From positions 1 through 37,749 of the IMG/VR virus record IMGVR_UViG_3300021138_000088: a stretch of DNA of 37,749 nt. One strand, written 5' to 3'. The DNA is from a virus. A program made the position numbers and the translations under genes. Of the stretch, positions 1 to 6,228 are shown piece by piece; within the stretch, counting starts at the first letter, position 1, and every line of letters starts with the position of its first letter. A model generated the notes under the pieces. It did no database searches and had not been told where the DNA came from. It saw only the letters and a list, made by a program, of their open reading frames with translations.

Positions 1-224
1 TGCATGAGTTTTAGTTCGTTTCTGGTGTAATTTGTATTAACCCTTCCGTCTAAAATATCGTGACAATTTGAGCAGCAAAAAGCCCCATGCAGATTATGGG
101 ATTTAATCCCCATTCCTGCGCCTCCGATATGGGCTAAAACAACAGTTTCAGGATTAAAATTGCAATGGTTTGGAATACGAACTAAACACTCTTGTCCACG
201 CGCTGATTTTCTTAATTTACTCAC
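1..224 (-). CDS. ybcO: YbcO/DUF1364-like putative nuclease, N-terminal part (cut by window end)
   Basis: The translation begins VSKLRKSARGQECLVRIP and carries the DUF1364 hallmarks: NPETVVLAHI, a Gly-rich GGAGMG turn, and CCSNCHD, the putative HNH-like metal and catalytic region. E. coli YbcO of prophage DLP12 is the reference member. The chosen start is GTG at 224, overlapping the TGA of ninB (GTGA); an in-frame ATG at 236 is the alternative. The frame is open to base 1. The missing C-terminus (EGVKRTQEYWLKNGFIKA) is at 37693-37749, so both pieces are one gene split by the window boundary. It sits between ninB and rusA, a typical phage recombination set. Confidence 0.85.
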   Translation of the reverse strand, partial: MSKLRKSARGQECLVRIPNHCNFNPETVVLAHIGGAGMGIKSHNLHGAFCCSNCHDILDGRVNTNYTRNELKLM

Positions 225-652
225 TCGACACCCCATGCCTCTGCATCTCGTTTTGAAACCGGAATTTTTACATTCCGTTCAGCCGCGAACCACAATAGAA
301 ATTCTATCCACTCCGGCCATTCTTCTCGTTTAAATTCCCGTGTTCTCAATCCAAGCATCACAAGTCCGCCACTAACCCCCATTGCAACTCTTGGAACTTC
401 TTGGCGATATGCAGCGGTTAAAATTATTTTAAATTCTTCGGCTGTAAGCTGTGACTGCACTCCGTTCACAGGCCACATTACCTGGGCAGCAATCGCGTTC
501 AGGATAGGCCATTGAGCACGATTCCCAGCCAGCGTTCGGGTTTCGGGTTTTATCTCAACCTGCCATTTTTTTTCTTTTGGTAAATCAGCTATAAATGCAC
601 ATGCTTTTCTGTTATCGAGTTCGTTGTTGATGGTAAATGTGGTTTTGCTCAC
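221..652 (-). CDS. ninB: NinB-like recombination protein (lambda Orf family)
   Basis: A 143-residue protein resembling lambda NinB/Orf, a recombination mediator that binds SSB-coated ssDNA and can replace RecFOR. Family features seen are the (T/S)xxxNRAQWPIL segment (Orf: RSLDQNRKLW), the central VMWPVNG and LTAEEFKIILTAAYRQE stretch, and the C-terminal LLWFAAERNVKIP. I chose GTG at 652 rather than the upstream ATG at 667, because GGAGG (665-661) lies 8 nt before it and GTG overlaps the preceding TGA as GTGA. It is translationally coupled on both sides in the leftward early operon, between a zinc-binding small protein and YbcO. Confidence 0.85.
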   Translation of the reverse strand: MSKTTFTINNELDNRKACAFIADLPKEKKWQVEIKPETRTLAGNRAQWPILNAIAAQVMWPVNGVQSQLTAEEFKIILTAAYRQEVPRVAMGVSGGLVMLGLRTREFKREEWPEWIEFLLWFAAERNVKIPVSKRDAEAWGVE

Positions 653-825
653 AGCCCCGCCCTCCATTTATTCTCAAGCGCACACCTAGGTCCGTGTAAT
701 TTGCTTGTTCTGCCATGTCCGCACACTGGACACTTGCCTTTCACTTCCAGGATCATAGTTAAAGGGGCGCGTTGTTTTTCAGTTTGTAGAGCTAGGGCGC
801 TGTCGTTTCGGTATGTGTTTCTCAT
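649..825 (-). CDS. Small zinc-finger-like protein
   Basis: A 58-residue protein starting MRNTYRNDSA. The C-terminal half holds CPVCGHGRTSKLHGPRC, a Cys-x2-Cys pair plus a later His and Cys that could bind one metal ion. ATG at 825 overlaps the preceding TGA (ATGA), and its own TGA overlaps the ninB GTG. This coupling and its place inside the nin-like cluster support a real gene. Similar short Cys-rich proteins are frequent near ninB in lambdoid phages, but I cannot name a family. Confidence 0.65.
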   Translation of the reverse strand: MRNTYRNDSALALQTEKQRAPLTMILEVKGKCPVCGHGRTSKLHGPRCALENKWRAGL

Positions 826-1211
826 GCTGCTACCCCATCGCATGGGCTTTCATTAATCCATTCGCCTGATTTGTCTAAAAATATGTAGGGTTTTTCGTAG
901 TCGTGAAACGTGGCCGTAACATTTATTTTTGACGCTCCATGATGATTAAGTGATTCAACAACTGAATTTATTGTGTTAACGCTTGGCCCTTCTCCCCACT
1001 CGATCAAACATAAGCAATCCTTAACAGGCCATGTTAGTTCGTGTGGAAATTGGTCATGACGAAGGACTAACGCACTAAATGCAGCGTGTTTGTTCCATGC
1101 CTCGGCTCGTTTCATTGATTCTCCACCCACACAGATAATCACTAAATCGGGCTTGTTGTTCCATTTGATACGCTTTTCTAAACTTAATCCAAAAACAGGT
1201 AGTTTCTTCAT
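822..1211 (-). CDS. Hypothetical protein
   Basis: A 129-residue protein of no recognised family. It has an N-terminal hydrophobic strand (PDLVIICVGG) and a Trp-rich middle (HELTWPVKDCLCLIEWGEG) but no signal peptide or membrane segment. ATG at 1211 overlaps the helicase TGA (ATGA) and its TGA overlaps the next ATG. It is therefore translationally coupled in the early operon between the helicase and the zinc-finger gene. A DNA-metabolism role is only suggested by position. Confidence 0.65.
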   Translation of the reverse strand: MKKLPVFGLSLEKRIKWNNKPDLVIICVGGESMKRAEAWNKHAAFSALVLRHDQFPHELTWPVKDCLCLIEWGEGPSVNTINSVVESLNHHGASKINVTATFHDYEKPYIFLDKSGEWINESPCDGVAA

Positions 1212-3655
1212 GCTGACACCCTATTTTTCATGCCTTTTGCATAGCGCATATTCAAATTAGTTATTTTTCTTGATATGGCGTCTGATACCGGAACCAAAAT
1301 TGATTTTTCAAATGTCATGCCGGCTTCTGGATCAAGTCCGGTAATGCCTTTGTATAAATGCTTTGAACGTGCTTTTTGATTGATTGGCGTACTATGCAAT
1401 TTAGAATGACTACAGCATTGATTCCAAATATCAGTTTTTTTCATTACAGGGGAATTTTTAGACTTTCCAATTTGTATTTCTTCAAGACTTCCAGCGACTG
1501 CAATAACCTGATTAACTCTTGCTCGCGTATATCCGCAATGGGTGCATGTGTCGCCTCGTGTTTCCCATAATCCACCGCATTTAGGACATTTAGCCGCCTC
1601 TTTTTCGGTTTGAGTGGGTTCTTTTTTTGGTTTTTCTGCCCCATCATCTAAAGCATGTACCCCATTTTCAAAAAGATCATCCCATTGATCTCTAAACCTT
1701 AAAAAATTACCTGAATGATCTAACCAAATCGCCGCCGTTTTTTCCCCGTGAGGTCTCATGATCCGACCTAGCTGTTGAACATGGCTAGAAAATGACTTTG
1801 AAAACGGCCTGGCTGATATCCCTATCATTACGTCAGCACAGTTGTGCACTAGAAGTCCATTGCAAGTGAAGCTATTTCTTGGTCCGGCGTTGAGAATGTC
1901 CCATACACGCCCTTTGGCTTGTCCGACTTCTTGTTGTATCTTTCTATTATCATTTCCGGCGTGAAACCCATTGAAAACAGATTCCTGAACGTCTTGTCTG
2001 CATACTTTATTTCCGGGTGATCTATTTTGAACTTGTGCATCATTGATACCCATCCCCCTCTTCGAGTATTGCAATTCTGCAACTGCCGACTTGCCCACCT
2101 TAAATTCCCGTCCTCGTAGTGACCATTGTTTTTTATTCTGTCTATCTGCGTGCTTTTGCTCTGCTTTACTATTCCTAGGTTTTGCGCTATCCAGTCCGCG
2201 CATTCTCTTGGAGTATTGAATCTGAACTCTATCCCACGCCCCCCATAATTTTTGTAATGCTTGTTTGAAGGATTTTGACAACGCTGCCTCATGTTTTCGC
2301 ACCGTCTTACTATCCAGATAGGCGTTTTTTCCTTGCTCACGCAACTCTTGCATCCTGCAAACTTCTCGTTGATTAAAACATTTCTTATGATGTTTAATTT
2401 TTCTCCACAATCTACGCACTCGCATTGATAATAAAGAACGCTTGACCACTTCTTTTTCCCCGGTTTTCTTATTAATTCCGGTGAAATAATTTTCATGCTC
2501 TTGAATTGCTTCCCTACCATTTCCGGTTGTAATGATTTCAATTTGTTTTTCGGCGCAAACCCCAAAGGGTAGCCAGCCTTCTGCTGTTTTGACTCTATGA
2601 TCTCTGGTTGCTGTAAGTCCGCAGTAAGTAATAACATCTTTTTCTCCACGATAAATAGCGCCGCCGTGATTGACATATTCGCGCCCATCCCATACTTTAT
2701 CATTTAACGAAAGTTTGTCAATAGGTATTAATCCATTATTTGTATTTATTAAGCTTCCCTCCAGTATGCAGTCAAAACCCTTTGTCAAAATATCTGTTGC
2801 TATCAACCCATGAATTGAGCTGTCAGGGCGTGAAAATTCTTTTAAAACTGCTTCTTTTTCTTCATCCGTATCTTTGTAACTGATTGATACAAAGTTGTAG
2901 CCTGCTTCTTTAAATTTTAAAGATAAATCTTGCCCATGCGCTACACCCGCACAAAAAACGATTGTTTTCTTAGGTCCATTGAATATTTCATAGGTTTTTT
3001 TAATCCATTCCTGAACAATATCGCCCGTGATTTTAATGCCTCGCTCAGTAACATCATCAGATGACCATTCGCCCATTTTCTTTTTTGCGCCGTCCATATC
3101 AATTTCTTTGGCGATAAAGACACGAAGGGGTGCAAGGCTGCCATTTTCCACTAACTCTTTAGTCGTCGATTTACTTATAACGTTGGTATAAATTGCCCCT
3201 AATCCTTTGGTGAATGGGCTTGCAGATAATCCAATGACTCTAATCTCAGGACGGTTTTTAATTAGCTCTCTGATTGATTCGCGTGAATTATGTGCCTCGT
3301 CAATGATAAGAAGATTCATACCTGGGAAAGATTCCCGTTTTTCTAAAGTTTGAGCTGAACATATTTGTATGTGGCTTTCTGGATTATATCTCCAGTGACC
3401 AGCCATCATGACGCCGTGATCTATATCGTATTTATCAAGTCGTTGGCTAGTTTGATCTACCAATACCCGTCTATCCATAACCATAGCTCCCTTATTTCCA
3501 GCTACTGAGGTTTTATCAAGCATTGAAATAGCTATTTCTGTTTTGCCGCCGCCTGTTGGCAGATAAAGCATTTGTGCTCTATGACCTGCTCTAAACCCTG
3601 CGCGTACAGCATCAATAGTATCATGCTGATAATCTCGAAGCGATAAACTAGCCAT
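1208..3655 (-). CDS. SF2 DEAH-type DNA helicase interrupted by an intein
   Basis: An 815-residue precursor; after removing the intein (residues 296-605) the helicase is about 505 residues. Superfamily 2 motifs appear in order: Q-like RDYQ (7-10), Walker A PTGGGKT (33-39), DEAH box IIDEAH (117-122), motif III SASP (144-147), motif V ATDILTKGFD (286-295, cut by the intein), and motif VI QQLGRIMRP (627-635). A C-terminal zinc ribbon has CPKC (690-693) and CTHC (704-707). The layout resembles RadD- or restriction-helicase-like phage replication helicases. It starts 8 nt inside the DUF3102 gene's 3' end. No polymerase or primase is visible, so this is probably the phage's main replication or repair helicase. 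Activity requires splicing. Confidence 0.93.
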   Translation of the reverse strand: MASLSLRDYQHDTIDAVRAGFRAGHRAQMLYLPTGGGKTEIAISMLDKTSVAGNKGAMVMDRRVLVDQTSQRLDKYDIDHGVMMAGHWRYNPESHIQICSAQTLEKRESFPGMNLLIIDEAHNSRESIRELIKNRPEIRVIGLSASPFTKGLGAIYTNVISKSTTKELVENGSLAPLRVFIAKEIDMDGAKKKMGEWSSDDVTERGIKITGDIVQEWIKKTYEIFNGPKKTIVFCAGVAHGQDLSLKFKEAGYNFVSISYKDTDEEKEAVLKEFSRPDSSIHGLIATDILTKGFDCILEGSLINTNNGLIPIDKLSLNDKVWDGREYVNHGGAIYRGEKDVITYCGLTATRDHRVKTAEGWLPFGVCAEKQIEIITTGNGREAIQEHENYFTGINKKTGEKEVVKRSLLSMRVRRLWRKIKHHKKCFNQREVCRMQELREQGKNAYLDSKTVRKHEAALSKSFKQALQKLWGAWDRVQIQYSKRMRGLDSAKPRNSKAEQKHADRQNKKQWSLRGREFKVGKSAVAELQYSKRGMGINDAQVQNRSPGNKVCRQDVQESVFNGFHAGNDNRKIQQEVGQAKGRVWDILNAGPRNSFTCNGLLVHNCADVMIGISARPFSKSFSSHVQQLGRIMRPHGEKTAAIWLDHSGNFLRFRDQWDDLFENGVHALDDGAEKPKKEPTQTEKEAAKCPKCGGLWETRGDTCTHCGYTRARVNQVIAVAGSLEEIQIGKSKNSPVMKKTDIWNQCCSHSKLHSTPINQKARSKHLYKGITGLDPEAGMTFEKSILVPVSDAISRKITNLNMRYAKGMKNRVSA
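1841..2770 (-). other. Intein coding segment inside helicase motif V
   Basis: A 310-residue in-frame insertion, Cys296 to Asn605. Splicing blocks visible: block A starting CILEGSLINTNNG (Cys1); block B with Thr-x-x-His in TATRDHRVK (T350, H353); block F RVWDILNAGPRNSFTC; block G LLVHN, followed by Cys606 as the +1 nucleophile. All catalytic residues for class 1 splicing (Cys1, block B His, penultimate His, terminal Asn, Cys+1) are present, so splicing is expected. Removal joins KGFD to CADVMIGISARPF and rebuilds helicase motif V. Between blocks B and F the intein frame has no recognisable in-frame endonuclease, only about 200 basic, Gln-rich residues. That stretch overlaps an HNH gene in another frame. 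Confidence 0.93.
1849..2520 (-). CDS. HNH homing endonuclease encoded out of frame inside the intein
   Basis: A 223-residue reading frame on the same strand as the helicase but in a different frame, wholly inside the intein. It has a four-Cys zinc site (CECVDCG with CKSC), then RRCENMRQRCQNPSNKHYKN, YGGRGIEF, and the HNH-like IDRIKNNGHYEDGNLRWA followed by NCNTRR. This pattern is common in phage HNH homing endonucleases. The start is unclear: ATG at 2520 or ATG at 2496 are plausible with weak ribosome sites, and the frame stays open up to 2703. The stop lies 8 nt before the intein end, so the C-terminus overlaps intein blocks F and G. It is expected to cut intein-less helicase alleles and mobilise the intein. 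Translation inside another frame is inferred. Confidence 0.8.
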   Translation of the reverse strand: MVGKQFKSMKIISPELIRKPGKKKWSSVLYYQCECVDCGEKLNIIRNVLINEKFAGCKSCVSKEKTPIWIVRRCENMRQRCQNPSNKHYKNYGGRGIEFRFNTPRECADWIAQNLGIVKQSKSTQIDRIKNNGHYEDGNLRWASRQLQNCNTRRGGWVSMMHKFKIDHPEIKYADKTFRNLFSMGFTPEMIIERYNKKSDKPKGVYGTFSTPDQEIASLAMDF

Positions 3656-4430
3656 TGTTCACCTCCAAGAATTTTTTGATTCTTTTCTCTAGGCTTTGAA
3701 TTTGTCTAGTTTGCGCCGCTATGGTGTTCATTTTTTGGTCAATGGATGACTCAAGCGAGGTGTTCAATATTTTCAATATTCTTATTTCTTCAAGCGCGGC
3801 TGCCAATTTGTCATCAGCGCCCATAACCTTTACTAAATAGTCATTTTCTTTTTGCAGTTTGGCATTAACAGAAAATACTTCCTCGACAATGTTATCCAGC
3901 TCTTGTTCTTGGGTAATGTATTCTTCGGTATCTTTGTCTGTGACCGGATCATAAACAGGCACTTCTTTCACGATCTCAACAAATTCGCCTTCTAAAATTT
4001 CCGGCTCAACATTTCTTGATGCTAATTCTGCTAATTTTCGTTCACGTTCGGCTTTTGCTTCGGCTTGTTTTTGCTCTTCAATAGCGGCCAATTCTTCGGC
4101 GCGTTTAAATTGTTCTTCGGTAGAATCAGATATTGCCAAAGTAATTCCATTTATTGACGACTCCCCTTTAAAATATTCCAAAACAAGGAATTTATGAGAA
4201 GCAATTTGCATTATTTTTTGAGCCTGGCGACTATCAAAAGCGAACTCGGAGTGCGCTTTTATAAACTTTTCCCAGTGACCATGCGGCACTAATTTTTTCG
4301 CTTCAATCAGTTTTTCGCCTAACACGATGACTGATTGAACATAACTTTTTTTGGTGTTTTCCATCTTGTCAAAAGCCTTGTTTATTCCTAAAACAAGTTG
4401 CTTTTCATTTGGAATTAAATCTTTGCTCAT
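3648..4430 (-). CDS. DUF3102-like phage protein with coiled coil
   Basis: A 260-residue protein. The N-terminal part (about 25-85) has the DUF3102 pattern: LGEKLIEAKKLVPHGHWEKFI, then FDSRQAQKIMQIA. The middle (105-140) is a charged helix rich in Glu, Ala and Lys. The C-terminal third (about 175-258) is predicted coiled coil with LQKEN and LEKRIKKFLE. Members occur in phages and plasmids next to replication or partition genes; their biochemical role is not established. Its 3' end overlaps the helicase start by 8 nt, so the two are coupled. A GAGGAAAAG ribosome site lies upstream. Confidence 0.75.
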   Translation of the reverse strand: MSKDLIPNEKQLVLGINKAFDKMENTKKSYVQSVIVLGEKLIEAKKLVPHGHWEKFIKAHSEFAFDSRQAQKIMQIASHKFLVLEYFKGESSINGITLAISDSTEEQFKRAEELAAIEEQKQAEAKAERERKLAELASRNVEPEILEGEFVEIVKEVPVYDPVTDKDTEEYITQEQELDNIVEEVFSVNAKLQKENDYLVKVMGADDKLAAALEEIRILKILNTSLESSIDQKMNTIAAQTRQIQSLEKRIKKFLEVNNG

Positions 4431-4461
4431 GTTATACTTTTCCTCGTTGATTTATTTCAAT

Positions 4462-4498
4462 AAAGCCCGCTTTTACTTTCACGGTTCAGCGGGTTTTT
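4462..4498. terminator. Hairpin with CCCGCT/AGCGGG stem at the end of the DUF5710 gene
   Basis: CCCGCT (4466-4471) pairs with AGCGGG (4488-4493), followed on the plus strand by TTTTT. In the leftward (gene) direction the tail is CTTTATT, a weak U-run, and the stop codon of the DUF5710 gene lies in the stem. It probably attenuates rather than ends leftward transcription, since the operon continues. Confidence 0.45.
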
Positions 4499-4677
4499 CT
4501 GTTTCTAGCATTTACTTCTTTGTGTGGCGTAACATGTTCCCTACACATCCACTTTAAAAATGGCTCTAGGTTTTCCACGTTAACTACATACCAGCATGAT
4601 TTGATTCCATCCCATTTAGCACCAAGTTTTTTGGCTTCGTCTTTTTGTGAAAACGGTACTATCAAGTCTATTCTCAT
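4486..4677 (-). CDS. DUF5710-domain small protein
   Basis: A 63-residue protein starting MRIDLIVPFSQKDEAKKLGA. The pattern (I/L)xVPFxxKDEAKxLGAKWD, then CWYV and LEPFLKWM, is that of DUF5710, a short domain found alone or attached to plasmid and phage DNA-processing proteins; its function is unknown. ATG at 4677 is chosen because the homology starts there, although the frame runs upstream to 4728. A GGGAA sequence 11-15 nt upstream is a weak ribosome site. The gene lies directly behind a large structured RNA (4690-4990) that may be its leader. Confidence 0.7.
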   Translation of the reverse strand: MRIDLIVPFSQKDEAKKLGAKWDGIKSCWYVVNVENLEPFLKWMCREHVTPHKEVNARNRKTR

Positions 4678-4689
4678 ATCAGCATCTTG

Positions 4690-4990
4690 TTCCCGGTGAG
4701 GTGAGCCGGCAAAAGAACCCCTTCCCAAACAGTTTGGGAGAGTGGATAGTTCTCTTGCCGTAAGTTCTGGTAAATACCCTTTTTAAAAGGCATTTGCCGG
4801 ACTTTACAGTGATCCAATTAAGCAAGTGCGCCGTAACCTCACCTACTCCCTTCGACTATGGATTTCGAACCGTCGTGTGGACTTTTAAGGAATTGCACCC
4901 CGCGATTAAAAGGATTTCCACCTTACATAACTGCCGCGTACCACATGAGCCTATAGGGGCCTTAATCCTGCAAAGTTTTGTGACAATCAG
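4690..4990 (-). ncRNA. Large structured RNA, unassigned, in the leftward early transcript
   Basis: No protein gene fits here. Paired regions: an 8-bp closing helix (4695-4702 with 4836-4843) encloses a 12-bp stem (4707-4718 with 4749-4760) capped by a TCCCAAA/TTTGGGA hairpin (4723-4739), and a 10-position hairpin (4769-4778 with 4789-4798). Further 5' in the RNA, TTGCA (4893-4897) pairs with 4969-4973 and GATTAA (4904-4909) with 4962-4967, plus a CGAC/GTCG hairpin (4853-4875) holding a T-loop-like GGTTCGAAATCC. Two stem positions pair as G-U only in the minus-strand RNA, which fixes the strand. It resembles no RNA class I can name. Candidates are an antitermination RNA, a regulatory leader of the DUF5710 gene or a stable trans-acting RNA. 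Confidence 0.65.
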
Positions 4991-5031
4991 CCCTATGCAA
5001 TGGCTAAACTAAAGTGTGTCGTGACTTTTAA

Positions 5032-5125
5032 AGCAAAAAAAAACACATAATACTCGATCGGGCCGGATAAAGTATTATGTGTTTCGGGGTTTTAGATATT
5101 GTCCCGGCCCAGGAATATCTAAAAC
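5032..5125 (-). promoter_or_regulatory. Two perfect hairpins with complementary GC-only loops and a U-run
   Basis: In leftward RNA, hairpin 2 (5114-5125 with 5089-5100, 12 bp) is followed by hairpin 1 (5071-5084 with 5041-5054, 14 bp) and then a run of T (minus strand of 5035-5043). The stems are almost pure A-T, but the loops hold GGGCCGG and CCGGCCC (plus-strand 5060-5066 and 5104-5110), perfectly complementary over 7 nt. Two flanking G-U pairs extend this to 9 only on the minus strand. Hairpin 1 plus the U-run looks like an intrinsic terminator for the short regulator transcript; the loop-loop kiss could stabilise or control it. Confidence 0.75.
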
Positions 5126-5142
5126 TTGATTTATATTACACA

Positions 5143-5364
5143 TTAATATTTATCGTGTAAAGATTTAAAATGCAAACATTCCCTTTTTTCCGTTCCTCCC
5201 CAAAAAACATCGCAGTCTCTTGGTTGCCCCAATTCCATCAAAACATGTTCCCGAAATATGGTTCGCGAACATGCCCAAGTGTAGTATTTACACTGTCCTA
5301 CACCATAACCGCTACCGATTGTGTCAGGAATAAACCCTTTGCAGTCACGGCAACAAAAAAGCAT
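5143..5364 (-). CDS. Cys-rich small protein
   Basis: A 73-residue protein starting MLFCCRDCKGFIPDTIGSG, with eight cysteines including CCRDC, GQCKYY, WAC, RDC and a C-terminal KREC followed by HFK. The pairs suggest one or two structural metal sites. No family recognised. The start ATG at 5364 overlaps the TAA of the upstream HTH regulator (TAATG), so the two are coupled as the first two genes of the leftward early transcript, before the kissing-hairpin terminator. That position is typical of small phage regulators or host-takeover proteins. Confidence 0.6.
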   Translation of the reverse strand: MLFCCRDCKGFIPDTIGSGYGVGQCKYYTWACSRTIFREHVLMELGQPRDCDVFWGGTEKRECLHFKSLHDKY

Positions 5365-5555
5365 TACTTGTTTGCATAAATTTCTTTAAAATGGGCTTCC
5401 TGAAAGGCCACCACTTTTTTTGCAATAGACAAATAACAATCCTTGCCCTTGCTTATCCTATTAATAGTAGGCTGAGTAACGCCAGACTTATCAGCAATTT
5501 CTTGTTGAGTCATCCCAGCATTTAATAGCAACTTAACACTTACTTGCGGGTTCAT
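5364..5555 (-). CDS. Cro/XRE-type helix-turn-helix regulator
   Basis: A 63-residue protein. MTQQEIADKSGVTQPTINRI (about 15-34) is a clear XRE-type helix-turn-helix with the recognition helix TQPTINRISKG. At 63 residues there is no C-terminal oligomerisation or cleavage domain, so it is Cro-like rather than CI-like. It is the first gene of the leftward transcript and faces the rightward operon across an AT-rich intergenic region with palindromes, its likely operators. A GGAT sequence precedes the ATG. No larger repressor or integrase exists in the window, so this may be the only switch-type regulator. Confidence 0.85.
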   Translation of the reverse strand: MNPQVSVKLLLNAGMTQQEIADKSGVTQPTINRISKGKDCYLSIAKKVVAFQEAHFKEIYANK

Positions 5556-5586
5556 TATATATCCAAAAAATAAAAAACTATAGTTA

Positions 5587-5614
5587 ATTATACATGAATA
5601 AATTAATTTATAAA
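5587..5614 (-). promoter_or_regulatory. Leftward early promoter candidate
   Basis: On the minus strand TATAAT (5592-5587) is preceded at a 16-nt spacing by TTTATA (5614-5609), a 4/6 match to the -35 box. Start of transcription would be near 5580, about 25 nt before the HTH regulator ATG. Confidence 0.55.
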
Positions 5615-5647
5615 TTATAAAAATAATGCTTGATTCATTAATTCATT
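5594..5647. promoter_or_regulatory. Candidate operators for the HTH regulator
   Basis: Between the divergent promoters lie a perfect 14-bp palindrome ATAAATTAATTTAT (5598-5611) and ATTCAT elements at 5634-5639 and 5642-5647, with the inverted ATGAAT at 5594-5599. The last pair falls in the spacer of the rightward promoter. Binding is inferred from position and symmetry; the AT-rich background weakens the case. Confidence 0.4.
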
Positions 5648-5657
5648 TCTGTATAAT
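5630..5657 (+). promoter_or_regulatory. Rightward early promoter
   Basis: TTGATT (5630-5635), 16-nt spacer, TATAAT (5652-5657). The -10 is perfect and the -35 matches 4 of 6. It drives the long leader and the rightward early operon. Confidence 0.7.
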
Positions 5658-5860
5658 TCTTCACTAACGGGACTAGCAACCTCGACCAGCTTCAAGCAAG
5701 CAAGGCGTTAAGAGCCTCGAATCTTAGCAAGACGATATAATAATCACAGACCTTGCAACACAGCTCTTTTAGTTTTAATCAAGATAATCGCTTAACCATT
5801 CCTAACAAGACCATTCGTAAAACATCCGATCCATGTTTTATAGCTTGTAATCAAGGGTTA

Positions 5861-5941
5861 ATTTTTATTTAACTTCGACTTAAATAAAAATAATGAATTA
5901 AGTGATTATCTTAATTACTTCTAAAGGGTAATCCACTACCC
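5861..5941 (+). promoter_or_regulatory. Leader hairpins upstream of the attenuator
   Basis: In the rightward leader, ATTTTTATTTAA (5861-5872) pairs with TTAAATAAAAAT (5880-5891) around a CTTCGAC loop. Then GGGTA (5926-5930) can pair with TACCC (5937-5941). The second pairing uses bases that also form the left arm of the terminator, so the two are mutually exclusive. The rest of the leader (5665-5860) shows no credible gene; the only mini-ORF (5833-5850, five residues) lacks a ribosome site. Confidence 0.5.
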
Positions 5942-5961
5942 CGTTTCGACGGGGACTTTTT
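5939..5961 (+). terminator. Intrinsic terminator inside the early leader (attenuator)
   Basis: CCCCGT-TTCG-ACGGGG (5939-5954), a six-bp GC stem with a UUCG tetraloop, then AC and TTTTT (5957-5961). It lies 49 nt before the first gene of the rightward operon, so it must be bypassed for expression. Confidence 0.75.
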
Positions 5962-6009
5962 AAATAGCATTTACGAGTGTTATTTAAAAACTTAACTTGG
6001 AGAAAAACA

Positions 6010-6222
6010 ATGGCAGGACAAGCGTTTAAACGATACCATCTAGTGATGGCTGCAGTATCAAGATTAATGGCGGGCGACGCGTCAAAAGGAATTTTATCGA
6101 TTCCTATGGAACAAGCTTTATTTGAAACACCCGCCTATGTTTCTCGTGGTAAAGGAGGTAAACAAGCGCACAAAACAGGACATAAGCACATGGCGTATGT
6201 TCGTGCTCAAAGAAAAAAATAA
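6010..6222 (+). CDS. Small basic hypothetical protein
   Basis: A 70-residue protein starting MAGQAFKRYHLVMAAVSR. ATG at 6010 has TTGGAG 8 nt upstream; an earlier in-frame ATG (5977) lies inside a leader hairpin and lacks a site. The C-terminal third is strongly basic (RGKGGKQAHKTGHKH, then VRAQRKK), suggesting nucleic-acid binding. No family recognised. It is the first gene of the rightward early transcript, after an attenuator and immediately before a structured RNA. An N-like RNA-binding or antitermination role is possible but unproven. Confidence 0.65.
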   Translation: MAGQAFKRYHLVMAAVSRLMAGDASKGILSIPMEQALFETPAYVSRGKGGKQAHKTGHKHMAYVRAQRKK

Positions 6223-6228
6223 ACAAAA

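Noticed and set aside
1849-2703. The nested HNH frame as a chance ORF
   Set aside because: It carries a full zinc-Cys set and HNH-type signature in correct order, which chance would not give; only the segment upstream of 2520 was dismissed as non-coding read-through over intein blocks A and B.
4690-4990. Group I intron or tmRNA in the leftward leader
   Set aside because: A T-loop-like GGTTCGAAATCC tempted me, but there is no acceptor stem with CCA, no tag ORF, and no paired R/S core (GACTA type) of group I introns; no split gene flanks it.
4794-5012. A 72-codon rightward ORF over the structured RNA
   Set aside because: No ribosome site, no family resemblance, and the G-U pairs show the functional strand is the opposite one.
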